Assembly: GCA_029009115.1 (NCBI GenBank)
Contig: JAQXJU010000015.1
Coordinates: forward strand, 1-44,885
Reading direction: 5' to 3'
Origin: Bacteroidales bacterium
GTDB lineage: Bacteria > Bacteroidota > Bacteroidia > Bacteroidales > UBA932
DNA: 44,885 nt
Both the position numbers and the translations under genes were made by a program. The notes below the pieces were generated by a model. It worked only from the letters and a program-made list of their open reading frames with translations. It was not told where the DNA came from and made no database searches. Position 1 is the stretch's first letter. Each line of letters starts with the position of its first letter. Of this stretch, positions 7,065 to 16,075 are shown in pieces.

Positions 7065-9869
7065 TTAATTTGAATTCTTTTTGCGGAAGTGATATTTAAT
7101 GCTGACAATAAGGAATCGCCCGTAGTATCTCTGCCACTGCTGGGTCATATATAGGGCTGTTGTCTGTATTGAATACTTTGCATTGGAATTGAGGAGGTCG
7201 TGGCAACTCAATGCAATCGTCAGAGACCTGTCCTTGACAATATCATAGGAAATCTTAGTATTGAGAATATTGCAAGAATCATTCTTTCCAAACCCTTCCA
7301 TTGATTTGTTCACCGAAAGCAGATAATTACATTCCCATCTGACTCGCGGAAAGATTATATAGGTGAACGAAATACTCTCCCTCGCCTCTATCCTTTGCGA
7401 AAACATTGTTTTCTTGTTGTCAACAGAATTAACATAAGAAAGGTGCGTCTGTCCAACCATCTTAAATTTCTTTGTTGGATTATACTGCAGATTAAGTGTG
7501 GCAGAACCCCGGATCTCATCTTGCCATAGAAGCATATCTCCAAGATAAATTGGGCTTTGGTTGTATGACCCTGCAATTAAAGCCATCAACCCGACTTTGT
7601 TTTTAAATATACGGGTATCATATCGGACGGTCGTCCCGACATTCCAAGCTGCACGTTCAGAGTTATCCCACGAGAAAAGCATTGAACCTGCTTGTGCCTT
7701 GTAACCATCCCATCTGTCAAGGAAAGTGTCTTCAGTGAACACATAATTCCTGTTGACCAATGGAGAGATAATTGCGCTTCCCTTTATGATGCAACTGATG
7801 GAATGTGTAGCCCCGTCTTTGCTGAGCAATGCTCCGCTTTGGTAGTTGGCGTTCAGATTGAACCTATAGGCTTGTTTCAAATCTGGATTACCTGCCGAAA
7901 GCACCATTGGATTGCTGTCTGAAACCCTGTTGCTGAGTTGTTCAACTGTTGGAGTTATTTCTTCGGATGATGAAGACAAAGAATAGTGTGGATGGGAAAG
8001 GGAAAAAGAATACGAAGGGAAGAAGAAATTGTGCTTCCCGCTGAAATCTCTAGGTATTCTTTCGTTATTCAGGACAAGCTTATTATTAACCGCAAATTTT
8101 GCCGCTATGCTCGTCTTCCTATCGTTTGAATAGGAAAGCGAAGCAACTGCGCTTGAATTTATCTCTTTTTGCTCATAGTCGTGAGAACTACCTATATCAA
8201 TAATAGTAGTCTCGCGATTCCAGTTGTCAAGTGACAACTGTTTATTATCCGTTCTTGAAAAATAAACATTACCTGTGACGTTCAAATCCAAGGTCCTTCT
8301 CAAGTTATTTAATAAACGGTTGAATACACCGGCAGAAATGCCTCCAGCCATGGTTTCGCCTTCTCCATCTCCAGAAATGTTCCGTTTGTGGAAAGATGTT
8401 GACAACGTGTCGGAAGTCCATAAGCCAGAAGCACCTTTCCGGTAATTGCCCTGCAAGTCTATTCGGGGACGCCATCTTACGGCATCGTTGTTTGTCCACG
8501 AGACTGAACCGTAAATGTTGCAATTTGAATCTTCTGATCCGGAAGTTTCTTTCCTCTGTTTGGAGATGATGTCTCTTTCCAACCAGATGTCACGGTTCTC
8601 AATAACAGACTCCCTGTCAGAGACGTCCAATGATAAGGAACAATCAAAGGACTTGAGATGAGTGTCTTGCAGGGAGCAGCTCATCAATAAAGAGTGTTTA
8701 TAGTTGCTGCATTTGGATTTGGTTGAATCAACGGATGTCTGCAAGATTTGGTCCTCCTGCTGGAAGTAATCTGTAATTGCCCAAGTTTCACTGGCATCCC
8801 TTTCGTGAGTGAAGGTATACCTTGCTTTGAAAGAATTCCCCAAAGTCCGGTTTTTCCAATATTTGTTTAAAGAAATACCAAGCCCCTCCCTCAATAAATC
8901 ACTTTCAGGCAGATTAGTACCAATTGACAGCAAATATGAACCGGTATCAGCTCCTGTTTCTGCAATAGTTTGGTCATATATATTTTCCGAAATAATGCTT
9001 GCAGACAGATTCAGCATCTCTGAATCGTAGTTGATTCCTCCACTAATACCATATCGATATGTATTCTCGTCGTCAGTTCCTCCGACTAAGATTCCGCTTG
9101 CTCTGGACAGGGATGCAAAACTATTGCGAGTGATGACATTTAAAACACGTTCCTTTTTTGAATTGTATGCACCCTGATGCTTGTCCAGAGCGTTTTGCTC
9201 GTCATATACCTTGACTTGCTTCACTTCATCGGCGTGCAACGCATTGACCGCACCCATCGAGTTGTCTCCAAATAAAAGAAGACCATTGACATAAGTCCTT
9301 GCGACTTTTACACCATCGTAAGTAACGGAATTGTCCTTTATTGAGAATCCGGGAATACTTGATAACAATTCTGAAAGACCATCCCCTGGAAGTGTTTTTA
9401 TGGCTTGTACATTGTAGATTGTGGTATCATTAATCTGTTTCATCAAACGAATCTCCGCAGCAATTCTTGCTGCAGAAAGTTCTTCCGTAGTCTCTTTCAT
9501 TATGAAACAGAAAGCGTTTTCTCCAGCCCCAATTTCATACATTCCGCTCTGGGTCTCAAATCCCATACATCGGACCCTTAGCATAACCCTCTGTGGAGCT
9601 ATTCCATTGAAGGAAAAACGACCCGATGAGGCGTTTGAAACAGTTGAAAGGGAGTCAAGAATTCCTTGATTGTCAAAGAATAACTGAATTGAGCACCCTC
9701 CCAAAGGGAATCTGAAATTCCGATTCTCATAGCCTGGCTTGTTTTCTTTCTGTACTATGCCTGTTATTGTCGCCAAGGAGTCCTGTTGAGGCGCAGAATT
9801 AGCGAGTTGCCCTCCAATGAAAAGCAAAGACAAGACTTGGATTAGAAGTGCAAACTTTCGTGTTTTCAT
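7065..9869 (-). CDS. Large outer-membrane beta-barrel protein, TonB-receptor-like
   Basis: A 934-residue protein starting at ATG 9869, where a signal peptide begins (MKTRKFALLIQVLSLLFIGG). Upstream in-frame codons give no signal sequence. After the signal lies a carboxypeptidase-regulatory-like domain (about residues 30-125, ITGIVQKENKPGYENRN onward). Next is a plug-like segment (TIYNVQAIKTLPGDGLSELL, SIPGFSIKDNSVTYDGVKV, then YVNGLLLFGDN). The rest is a long barrel of alternating polar/hydrophobic strands. This architecture matches the Bacteroidetes outer-membrane-barrel family related to TonB receptors. The gene is clearly more A+T-rich than its neighbours, with looser codon choice, which suggests transfer. 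It has no SusD partner and its cargo is unknown. Confidence 0.78.
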   Translation of the reverse strand: MKTRKFALLIQVLSLLFIGGQLANSAPQQDSLATITGIVQKENKPGYENRNFRFPLGGCSIQLFFDNQGILDSLSTVSNASSGRFSFNGIAPQRVMLRVRCMGFETQSGMYEIGAGENAFCFIMKETTEELSAARIAAEIRLMKQINDTTIYNVQAIKTLPGDGLSELLSSIPGFSIKDNSVTYDGVKVARTYVNGLLLFGDNSMGAVNALHADEVKQVKVYDEQNALDKHQGAYNSKKERVLNVITRNSFASLSRASGILVGGTDDENTYRYGISGGINYDSEMLNLSASIISENIYDQTIAETGADTGSYLLSIGTNLPESDLLREGLGISLNKYWKNRTLGNSFKARYTFTHERDASETWAITDYFQQEDQILQTSVDSTKSKCSNYKHSLLMSCSLQDTHLKSFDCSLSLDVSDRESVIENRDIWLERDIISKQRKETSGSEDSNCNIYGSVSWTNNDAVRWRPRIDLQGNYRKGASGLWTSDTLSTSFHKRNISGDGEGETMAGGISAGVFNRLLNNLRRTLDLNVTGNVYFSRTDNKQLSLDNWNRETTIIDIGSSHDYEQKEINSSAVASLSYSNDRKTSIAAKFAVNNKLVLNNERIPRDFSGKHNFFFPSYSFSLSHPHYSLSSSSEEITPTVEQLSNRVSDSNPMVLSAGNPDLKQAYRFNLNANYQSGALLSKDGATHSISCIIKGSAIISPLVNRNYVFTEDTFLDRWDGYKAQAGSMLFSWDNSERAAWNVGTTVRYDTRIFKNKVGLMALIAGSYNQSPIYLGDMLLWQDEIRGSATLNLQYNPTKKFKMVGQTHLSYVNSVDNKKTMFSQRIEARESISFTYIIFPRVRWECNYLLSVNKSMEGFGKNDSCNILNTKISYDIVKDRSLTIALSCHDLLNSNAKYSIQTTALYMTQQWQRYYGRFLIVSIKYHFRKKNSN

Positions 9870-9988
9870 TTTTGCAAAAGACCAGCGAAAAGCCCGATTA
9901 CGGCTCCGGTGGATGCATCCTTGTCTCCTCCGTAGATTATTGTCGTCCATGTTGGGGAGTCCCGGTACGATGCTTTCGACGATACCTG
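9866..9988 (-). pseudogene. Possible 3' remnant of an ADP-ribosylglycohydrolase-like gene
   Basis: A 41-codon frame is open from just after a TAA (9991-9989) and has no start codon. It ends YGGDKDASTGAVIGLFAG and then LLQK-stop. The GGDxD...GA(I/V)xG..AG pattern resembles the metal-binding C-terminus of ADP-ribosylglycohydrolases (DraG/ARH family). Its stop overlaps the ATG of the barrel gene (ATGA), the arrangement of coupled genes, which argues that it was once a real upstream gene. The similarity rests on a short motif, so the assignment is tentative. Confidence 0.3.
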
Positions 9989-10033
9989 TTACGCTACAAA
10001 TCTGTGCAAGAAACCTCTATCCCTCTAATAATT

Positions 10034-10081
10034 CAAAAACAAGCCTCAGGGCAAAACGACGAGTTTTCCCGGAGGCTTGTT
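10034..10081 (-). terminator. Intrinsic terminator after the rubrerythrin gene
   Basis: On the minus strand AACAAGCCTC (10081-10072) pairs with GAGGCTTGTT (10047-10038), with extra inner pairing between GGGAAAAC and GTTTTGCCC. A T-rich run (GTTTTTGAATT) follows. It closes the eight-gene minus-strand operon. Confidence 0.85.
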
Positions 10082-10096
10082 CAGAAAAGAGGGGAA

Positions 10097-10645
10097 TTAC
10101 TTCTCGAAGAAGCGCTTCCAGAGTCCCTGGAAACCGGCTCCGTGACGGGCTTCGTCCTTTGCCATTTCGTGGACTGTGTCGTGTATGGCGTCGTATCCGA
10201 GGGCCTTTGCCTTCTTGGCGATTGCGAGTTTGCCTTCGCAGGCACCGCACTCAGCCTCCATACGCTTCTTGACATTGGTCTTGGTGTCCCAAACGACCTC
10301 GCCGAGAAGTTCTGCGAACTTGCTGGCGTGCTCGGCCTCTTCCCAGGCATAGCGCTTGAAGGCCTCGGCAATCTCGGGATATCCCTCACGGTCGGCCTGG
10401 CGTGACATTGCAAGATACATTCCCACTTCGCAGCATTCGCCGTTGAAGTGGTCGTGCAGACCCTGCATAATCTCTTCATCCTCAACGACACCGTCACCGA
10501 GTCCGTGCTCGCAGGCCCACTGCAGGCCTTCTTCTTTAACTTCTACGAATTTCTCAGCTTTTGCGTGGCACTGAGGGCACTCTGCGGGAGGATTCTCACC
10601 CTCATAGACATAGCCGCAGACAAGGCATCTGAATTTCTTGTGCAT
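10097..10645 (-). CDS. Reverse rubrerythrin (rubredoxin-type domain at the N-terminus)
   Basis: A 182-residue non-heme iron peroxidase. Residues 1-30 form a rubredoxin-like iron centre with Cys7, 10, 23 and 26 ([10 protein letters not shown] ... CPQC). The rest is a ferritin-like four-helix diiron domain with [41 protein letters not shown] and [10 protein letters not shown] supplying Glu/His ligands. The domain order is the reverse of classical rubrerythrin, as in the NADH-peroxidase-type enzymes of strict anaerobes, so it probably reduces hydrogen peroxide in the cytoplasm. It lies 15 bases after the aminotransferase gene and is followed by a strong terminator. An oxygen-defence enzyme fits the anaerobic lifestyle implied by nrdDG. 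Confidence 0.93.
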   Translation of the reverse strand: MHKKFRCLVCGYVYEGENPPAECPQCHAKAEKFVEVKEEGLQWACEHGLGDGVVEDEEIMQGLHDHFNGECCEVGMYLAMSRQADREGYPEIAEAFKRYAWEEAEHASKFAELLGEVVWDTKTNVKKRMEAECGACEGKLAIAKKAKALGYDAIHDTVHEMAKDEARHGAGFQGLWKRFFEK

Positions 10646-10660
10646 AACTTCTATTTTGTT

Positions 10661-11869
10661 TTAAATGGTTCTTCCTGGATAGGCCTTCAGGGCCTCTTCA
10701 AGTATGTGCATCGCTCTTTTAAGCTGGGGGACCTCAAGTACATAAGCTATGCGTACCTGATTCCTTATTCCCTGAGTCCTGTAAAAGGATGTTGCGGGTG
10801 TTACCATCACTGTCTCAGAGTCCATTCTCCATTCGGTGAGCAGCCATTTGGCAAAGCTCTCGGCATCGTCTATGGGCAGTTCTGCTACTGTGTAGAAGGC
10901 TCCGTAAGGCCTGGGGGCATAGACTCCCTCCATAGCGTTCAGGGCATCGACAGCTGTATCGCGGCGAAGTATGTATTCCTGTCTGACCTCGTCGAAATAA
11001 CTCTGGGGAGTGTCAAGGGCACCTATTGCAGCGTATTGTCCGAAGACCGGAGGGCAGAGACGGCTCTGGGCGAACTTCAGCGCGGCTGCCATCACGTCCT
11101 TGTTGTGCGACACCATACAGCCTATCCTGGCACCGCAGAGGTTGTATCTCTTAGATACCGAGTCGGCAAGAATCACATTCTGCCCACATCCAGGGATGTT
11201 CATCGCGCTGAAATGGGGCTCGTCGGTGTAGCAGAACTCGCGGTAAACCTCGTCGCTGATAAGGAAGAGGTCGTGGCGGCGGCAGAATTCCCCAATCTGG
11301 AGCATCTCTTCTTTCGTGAAAAGTTTGCCTGAAGGATTGCAGGGATTGCTTATGAGCACAGCCTTGGTCTTTCCGGGGGTGTAAACGGCCTCAAAGGCTT
11401 CGATTCCGGGAATGGCAAAGCCGTTTCGGATGTCGGTGCTTACAGTCCTCAGAGTAATACCGTAGAGGAAGGCAAAGGTTTGATAGTTGGTGTAGAAGGG
11501 CTCTACGACAATAATCTCGTCGCCTGCATCTGCAACTATCTGCATTGCAACGCTGAAGGCCTCGCTTCCGGCTACATCCACCAGCAGTTCGCTCACCTCG
11601 ATGTCTATGCCTATCTTGCGATAGTATTTCTCCACAAGTCCCTTGCGGAGTTCCATAAGCCCTGCAGAGTTGGTGTAGGACAGGTGGTGCATATTCTTGC
11701 AACGCTCTGCCACAGCGTTGATTGCGCAGTCGGGAGACTTGATGTCGGGGGCACCTACATTAAGATGATAGACCTTGATTCCGGCAGCTTCAGCCGCATC
11801 AGAAAATGGGACCAGCTTCCTTATGGCGGAAGCTGGCATTGAACTTGATTTCTTGGAAATTCCGGGCAT
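10661..11869 (-). CDS. Class I/II pyridoxal-phosphate aminotransferase
   Basis: A 402-residue fold-type I aminotransferase. Motifs in order: HLNVGAPDI near residue 36, YTNSAGLMELRKGL (substrate region), EPFYTNYQ, SNPCNPSGKL (cofactor phosphate region), DEVYREF with the Asp that pairs with the pyridine N, and ADSVSKRYNLCGARIG with the Schiff-base Lys at 240. QVRIAYV near the C-terminus carries the carboxylate-binding Arg. The amino-acid substrate cannot be told; aspartate- or aromatic-type are both possible. It is downstream of the oxidoreductase cluster by 21 bases and may also have its own promoter (TATTTTTG at 11884-11877, seven bases before ATG). Confidence 0.9.
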   Translation of the reverse strand: MPGISKKSSSMPASAIRKLVPFSDAAEAAGIKVYHLNVGAPDIKSPDCAINAVAERCKNMHHLSYTNSAGLMELRKGLVEKYYRKIGIDIEVSELLVDVAGSEAFSVAMQIVADAGDEIIVVEPFYTNYQTFAFLYGITLRTVSTDIRNGFAIPGIEAFEAVYTPGKTKAVLISNPCNPSGKLFTKEEMLQIGEFCRRHDLFLISDEVYREFCYTDEPHFSAMNIPGCGQNVILADSVSKRYNLCGARIGCMVSHNKDVMAAALKFAQSRLCPPVFGQYAAIGALDTPQSYFDEVRQEYILRRDTAVDALNAMEGVYAPRPYGAFYTVAELPIDDAESFAKWLLTEWRMDSETVMVTPATSFYRTQGIRNQVRIAYVLEVPQLKRAMHILEEALKAYPGRTI

Positions 11870-11876
11870 AACGCTA

Positions 11877-11884
11877 CAAAAATA
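11877..11884 (-). promoter_or_regulatory. Candidate -7 box for the aminotransferase gene
   Basis: TATTTTTG matches TAnnTTTG and ends seven bases before the ATG at 11869, so the transcript would be nearly leaderless. The -33 TTTG is not evident. It may provide internal expression of aminotransferase plus rubrerythrin. Confidence 0.4.
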
Positions 11885-11890
11885 GCGAAA

Positions 11891-13141
11891 TTATTTCAGA
11901 TATTCTTCCCATCCAGGTTCATATTCTCTGTTCCAGAGGACGGCGGCATCGGGACTGCCGATGATTGTTCCGTCGGCAGGGTTGATCTGAAGGGAATGGC
12001 CAAGTCTTTGGGCGATTGTCCCGAGCTGGACCAGCTGGGTGCTGGTGCAGGCGCTCTTCAGCGAAGAGCGTAGCTCTTTGCCATAGACCATAGCCTCGTA
12101 CCAGTTCCTGAAATGGTAGGTGTCAAGCTCTTCCGAAGGGTTGAACAGGTTGCCTTCCTTGAATTTGAGCGGACTCTTCACCTTTTTTATGATTTTCCCT
12201 TTGGGACTCTCGATGCGGTATTCGTTCCCGCCTGAGATGATGGTCGTTCCTTCGGTTCCGAAGAAGGCTACCCCGACTCCGTGCCCGTGTGTCGGGGTCC
12301 CTATGCAACTGCGTCCTTCCCAAGAGAAGGATGCCTTGTCGCCAAACTGATAGGTGATGAGCTGAGTGTCGAGGGTCTGCCAGTCATCCCAGCGGTGGTT
12401 GTAGCGGCCTCCCACCGAATCGATGAAACTGGGCCACTCAAGGTCCATTCCCCAGAGCAGCAGATCCACGAAATGAATGCCGTTCCCTATTGCCTCCCCG
12501 GTGCTCCACGGGTAGAACCAGTGCCAGTTGTAGTGGACGTAATTGTCGTGGTACTCCTGACGCGGGGCCGGGCCCTGCCACAAATCCCAGTCGAGATTTG
12601 GAGGTACGGGTACTACCTTACCGTTGCCTATGGGCTTTCGGTTGTTGGCATACCACGATTTTGCAAAGTGGACTTCACCTATCTCACCGTTGCGCACCCC
12701 TTCTATGGCCTCGGCAACATTTGGCCAGGAGCGACGCTGGTTCCCGACCTCCACTACTACCGAATACTTCTTCTCTGCCTCGAGCAACATTGCGTTTTCG
12801 GCAGGGCAGTAGGAGGTGGGCTTTTCAAGATAGACGTGCTTTCCAGCGCGCATAGCCATTATGGCAGCGGTAGCGTGCCAGTGGTCGGGCATTGCGATGA
12901 TGACTGCGTCAAGGTCAGGCTGCTGAAGCATTTCCCTGATATCTCTGAACAGTTTTGGTTTGCGGCCGCAGTGGCTCTCTACCTTGGCTGAGCATCTTTC
13001 CAGTGCTATGGAGTCGCAGTCGCAAAGGTGTGTGACCTCAAACTCCGCCATCCGTGCGAATCGGCTAGCCAAAGCAAGTCCGCGTGAGTTGACTCCAATC
13101 ACACCCACGCGGACTTTACTGTTTGCAGAAATATTCATCAT
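11891..13141 (-). CDS. Gfo/Idh/MocA-family oxidoreductase without export signal
   Basis: A 416-residue NAD(P)-dependent sugar-type dehydrogenase. It starts almost directly with the Rossmann strand VRVGVIGVNSRGLALA (GxxGxxSRG loop). It has the family Lys motif VYLEKPTSYCPAEN at about 112 and IAMPDHWHATAA before it. The C-terminal domain shows HYNWHWFYPWSTGEAIGNG and HFVDLLLWGM. It is a clear paralog of the neighbouring 450-residue protein but lacks the twin-arginine leader, so it should stay in the cytoplasm. Its start overlaps the upstream gene's stop by four bases (ATGA). The substrate is unknown. Relatives act on glycosides or sugars at C3 or on inositol-like compounds. Confidence 0.88.
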   Translation of the reverse strand: MMNISANSKVRVGVIGVNSRGLALASRFARMAEFEVTHLCDCDSIALERCSAKVESHCGRKPKLFRDIREMLQQPDLDAVIIAMPDHWHATAAIMAMRAGKHVYLEKPTSYCPAENAMLLEAEKKYSVVVEVGNQRRSWPNVAEAIEGVRNGEIGEVHFAKSWYANNRKPIGNGKVVPVPPNLDWDLWQGPAPRQEYHDNYVHYNWHWFYPWSTGEAIGNGIHFVDLLLWGMDLEWPSFIDSVGGRYNHRWDDWQTLDTQLITYQFGDKASFSWEGRSCIGTPTHGHGVGVAFFGTEGTTIISGGNEYRIESPKGKIIKKVKSPLKFKEGNLFNPSEELDTYHFRNWYEAMVYGKELRSSLKSACTSTQLVQLGTIAQRLGHSLQINPADGTIIGSPDAAVLWNREYEPGWEEYLK

Positions 13142-14490
13142 ACTTTGGGCTTCCAGCCTTTTTCGTACTCACGGCTCCACATCTTCTGGGCTTCGGAATC
13201 GCCTATGATGTGACCGGTCTCGGGATCGAGGGTCATTGAACGTCCGAGCCTCTGGGATATGTTACCCACCTGCATACAGGTTGTGCTGTTGCAACCGTAC
13301 TTGAGAGGTGCGTTGAGGGCAGTTCCTTTGCGGATGGCATCGAGCCAGTTCTGGAAGTGGAAGGAGTCGAGCTGGGCCGAAGGATTGCGGAAGTTGTCGC
13401 TCTCGAATACGAGGTCGCTCTTCACATCCTCGATGACTTTGCCCTTGAGGTCGGTAATCTTGTAGGAGTTGCTTCCGTCGCAATATAGAGTGCCCTTGGT
13501 GCCGTAGAATGCAATACCGTTGCGCATTCCGTCCACGGGAGTGGTTAGGCAGCTGCGTCCTTCCCAGGAGTAGGAAGCCTTGTCACCGTGCTGGAAGGTT
13601 ACGAGCTGGGTATCGGGTGTCTCCCAGTCGTCCTGACCTATGTAGTGATAGCGTCCTCCGATAGAACTGATCTTGGTGGGGAACTCGTCATCGAGTTTCA
13701 GACCCCAGCGCAGCATATCCACAAAGTGAGTTCCGTTGTTCAGGGCCTCGCCTGTTCCCCAATGCCAGTGCCAGTGCCAGTTGTAGTGCACGAGATTGTC
13801 CTTGTATGGACGGCGGGGAGCCGGACCCTGCCAGAGTTCCCAGTCGAGGTTGGCAGGTACAGGAACTTCCTTGCCGAAGCCTATGGGACCGCGGTTGGCT
13901 GTGTACCAGCACTTTGCGTAGTGAACTTCGCCAATGTCTCCGCGACGTACCCTCTCGATGCCTTCGACAATCTTTGGCCATGAGCGACGCTGAGTTCCAA
14001 CGGTGATAACCAGGTCCTTGTATTTCTTCTCGCTCTTGAGAAGCATCTCATTCTCTGCAGGGCAGTAGGATGTGGGCTTCTCGAGATATACGTGCTTTCC
14101 GGCGCGCATTGCAAGGAGTGCGGCGCTGGCGTGCCAGTGGTCGGGAGTGGCAATCATAACGGCATCGATATCCTTGCGCTTGACCATCTTGCGTACGTCC
14201 TTCTCGCCGTCGGGCAGTTTGCCTGTCACCTTCTGAACGGCGCTGCGGCAGTTCTCGAGTGCCTTGGAGTCGCAGTCGCAAATGCATACCACTTCAACAT
14301 TGGGCATTCTGCAGATGTTGGTGGCAAGGGCGCGACCACGGCTGTTTACGCCAACCACACCTATGCGGATAATTCCGTTCTCACCAATGACGCGGGGTTT
14401 CTTGGGCTCGGCCTCAGCGGCAATGCTGCTCAGTCCGAAAGCTGCAGTGGCTGCTGCCGCCTGCTTGATAAAATCTCTTCTGCTGGACAT
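13138..14490 (-). CDS. Tat-exported Gfo/Idh/MocA-family oxidoreductase
   Basis: A 450-residue enzyme with a textbook twin-arginine leader (SRRDFIKQAAAATAAFG) cleaved near AEA at residues 25-27. The Rossmann motif RIGVVGVNSRGRALA follows, then TPDHWHASAALLAMRAGKHVYLEKP with the family's catalytic-site Lys-Pro. The C-terminal domain has HYNWHWHWHWGTGEALNNG and HFVDMLRWG. Tat export of a folded protein allows a bound nicotinamide cofactor to be carried to the periplasm, as known for Zymomonas glucose-fructose oxidoreductase. A periplasmic oxidation of sugar or glycoside is therefore the likely role. It is followed by a cytoplasmic paralog with a four-base overlap and preceded by a small membrane protein (seven-base gap). 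Confidence 0.9.
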   Translation of the reverse strand: MSSRRDFIKQAAAATAAFGLSSIAAEAEPKKPRVIGENGIIRIGVVGVNSRGRALATNICRMPNVEVVCICDCDSKALENCRSAVQKVTGKLPDGEKDVRKMVKRKDIDAVMIATPDHWHASAALLAMRAGKHVYLEKPTSYCPAENEMLLKSEKKYKDLVITVGTQRRSWPKIVEGIERVRRGDIGEVHYAKCWYTANRGPIGFGKEVPVPANLDWELWQGPAPRRPYKDNLVHYNWHWHWHWGTGEALNNGTHFVDMLRWGLKLDDEFPTKISSIGGRYHYIGQDDWETPDTQLVTFQHGDKASYSWEGRSCLTTPVDGMRNGIAFYGTKGTLYCDGSNSYKITDLKGKVIEDVKSDLVFESDNFRNPSAQLDSFHFQNWLDAIRKGTALNAPLKYGCNSTTCMQVGNISQRLGRSMTLDPETGHIIGDSEAQKMWSREYEKGWKPKV

Positions 14491-14497
14491 TGTTCAG

Positions 14498-14737
14498 TTA
14501 TTTGTGTTTAGTGAATAATTTGATGACAAGATGAATAAGTATCCTGACAACGGCCAGGATGAGATATATGCAAACCGCAGTGACGAGGACATAGCCTATG
14601 GTCATATACAGTTCGCTTGCGGGGCGTGCATAATGGATGATGGAGTAGATATTCATCCCGTATGCAACTGCAAAACTGCCTAGAAGTATCCAGAGCTCGC
14701 GCCTGATTTTGGCGCTTGTAATAATGATATCCTTCAT
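14498..14737 (-). CDS. Small two-helix membrane protein of the oxidoreductase operon
   Basis: A 79-residue protein with two predicted transmembrane helices (about residues 15-35 and 44-68) and a basic C-terminus ending FTKHK. The N-terminus MKDIIITSAKIRRELW looks amphipathic and cytoplasmic. It lies tightly between two oxidoreductase genes (gaps of three and seven bases), so it is translated with them. I recognise no family and no heme-, quinone- or flavin-binding motif. The position suggests a membrane anchor or partner for the exported oxidoreductases, which is inference from context only. Confidence 0.72.
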   Translation of the reverse strand: MKDIIITSAKIRRELWILLGSFAVAYGMNIYSIIHYARPASELYMTIGYVLVTAVCIYLILAVVRILIHLVIKLFTKHK

Positions 14738-14740
14738 TGC

Positions 14741-16060
14741 TCAGAATTTCATATAAGGAATCTTGTATTCATCGGGGAAGACAACCTTGGTACCCTTCTC
14801 CATGGCCTCGTTTCCGAGCAGGCAGAGTGTGGTTGCACAGTAGGCCTCTTCGACCACGTCCCTGACCTTCTCGCCGGTGATGCACGACTGGCAGAAAGCA
14901 GACACGATGAGGTCGGAGCCGTCGGCATCTACGCCTATCATACTCTGGCCTGGGTTGATTGTAGCAGTCTTTGTGAGGGCGTGAGGGATATATTCGCTCT
15001 TGTATTCGGGCCTCCAGCTGGGGCCTGCGGTGGGTACTGCGGCGAAGATTCCGGTCTTGATATTGTCCAGAAGCTGGCGCATACCATAGACGGTGTTGTC
15101 ATCTTCGAGGTAATATACTCCCTTTGAAAGGTCAACGGTACCGCGGTTTCCGAGAATCTGGTCTTCCATCCCGTTGAACTTGTTAGAGATCAGCGATTCG
15201 TAGTTGATCTTGCGTCCGTCGCTGAAATGGTAGGTCAGCGATACGCTGTCATAGACCTCGCGTCCGTCCTTCCAATAGACAATGTCTCCGAATCCAACTA
15301 CTTCCGAAGGCATCTTGCCGGCTGCCCAGGTGCAGATTTCGAGCTGATGGGTTGCAAGCTCGGTCATAAGGCCGCCGGAACTTTCCTTATACAGACGCCA
15401 GTTAATCTGCCTCTCAAGTTCGGGCGAAGGAACTGGACGCCTCCAGTCGGCATTGCGGAACCAGTGGCAGCGCATTCCGACCACGTCTCCTATGAGACCG
15501 CCCTTGATCATCTCTATGGCCTTGATGTACTTTTCGTCGTACATCCTCTGCATGCAGTAGTACAGAGCCCTGTCTCCTTTTGTGTAGGCATCGTATATGG
15601 CCTTGCACTCGTCGAAGGTGCGTGCCATCGACTTTTCGCAGAACACGTGCTTGCCTGCAGACATCGAGTCAAGGGTAATCTGTGCGTGCGTGCCAAGGGG
15701 AGTGGAGATTATCACTCCGTCGATATCCTTGTCTTCGAGCATCTTGTGATAGTCGGTGTAGGTCTTGGCCCCGGGCACCAGAGCGTGTGCCGCATCAAGG
15801 TTGACTTGATATACGTCGCACAGGGCAACTATCTGGGCGTGCTTTATTTTCAGAAGATTGTGGATGTGATACTGACCACGTGAACCTACGCCGATCATTC
15901 CGATCCGGGCCTTTTCCCTGCCGAGTTCAGCCACAGTCTCGGGTGTGCACGATTTAAGCCAGGGAGCCGTGGCAAGCAGGGTTGCTCCTCCCGCCATAAT
16001 TCCCAGGTCTTTGATGAATTTACGGAGACCGAGATCTACCGTTTCATTCTTTTCTGTCAT
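14741..16060 (-). CDS. Gfo/Idh/MocA-family oxidoreductase, probably exported
   Basis: A 439-residue protein with the Rossmann motif ARIGMIGVGSRGQYHIHNLL at about residue 52 and KHVFCEKSMARTFDE, in which Lys is followed by Ser rather than the usual Pro. The C-terminal segment is GGLMTELATHQLEICTWA. The leader GLRKFIKDLGIMAGGATLLA resembles a Tat signal with Arg-Lys instead of Arg-Arg and ends WLKSC, where the Cys could be lipidated. This suggests a periplasmic or membrane-tethered enzyme. It belongs to a different subgroup from the 450- and 416-residue neighbours. It is 15 bases downstream of the ApbE-like gene. Substrate unknown. Confidence 0.85.
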   Translation of the reverse strand: MTEKNETVDLGLRKFIKDLGIMAGGATLLATAPWLKSCTPETVAELGREKARIGMIGVGSRGQYHIHNLLKIKHAQIVALCDVYQVNLDAAHALVPGAKTYTDYHKMLEDKDIDGVIISTPLGTHAQITLDSMSAGKHVFCEKSMARTFDECKAIYDAYTKGDRALYYCMQRMYDEKYIKAIEMIKGGLIGDVVGMRCHWFRNADWRRPVPSPELERQINWRLYKESSGGLMTELATHQLEICTWAAGKMPSEVVGFGDIVYWKDGREVYDSVSLTYHFSDGRKINYESLISNKFNGMEDQILGNRGTVDLSKGVYYLEDDNTVYGMRQLLDNIKTGIFAAVPTAGPSWRPEYKSEYIPHALTKTATINPGQSMIGVDADGSDLIVSAFCQSCITGEKVRDVVEEAYCATTLCLLGNEAMEKGTKVVFPDEYKIPYMKF

Positions 16061-16075
16061 AATAGTTCAGATAAT

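Noticed and set aside
12281..12991. A 236-codon plus-strand frame across the oxidoreductase gene
   Set aside because: It is antisense to a gene with clear family motifs, lacks any motif itself, and overlaps further shadow frames.
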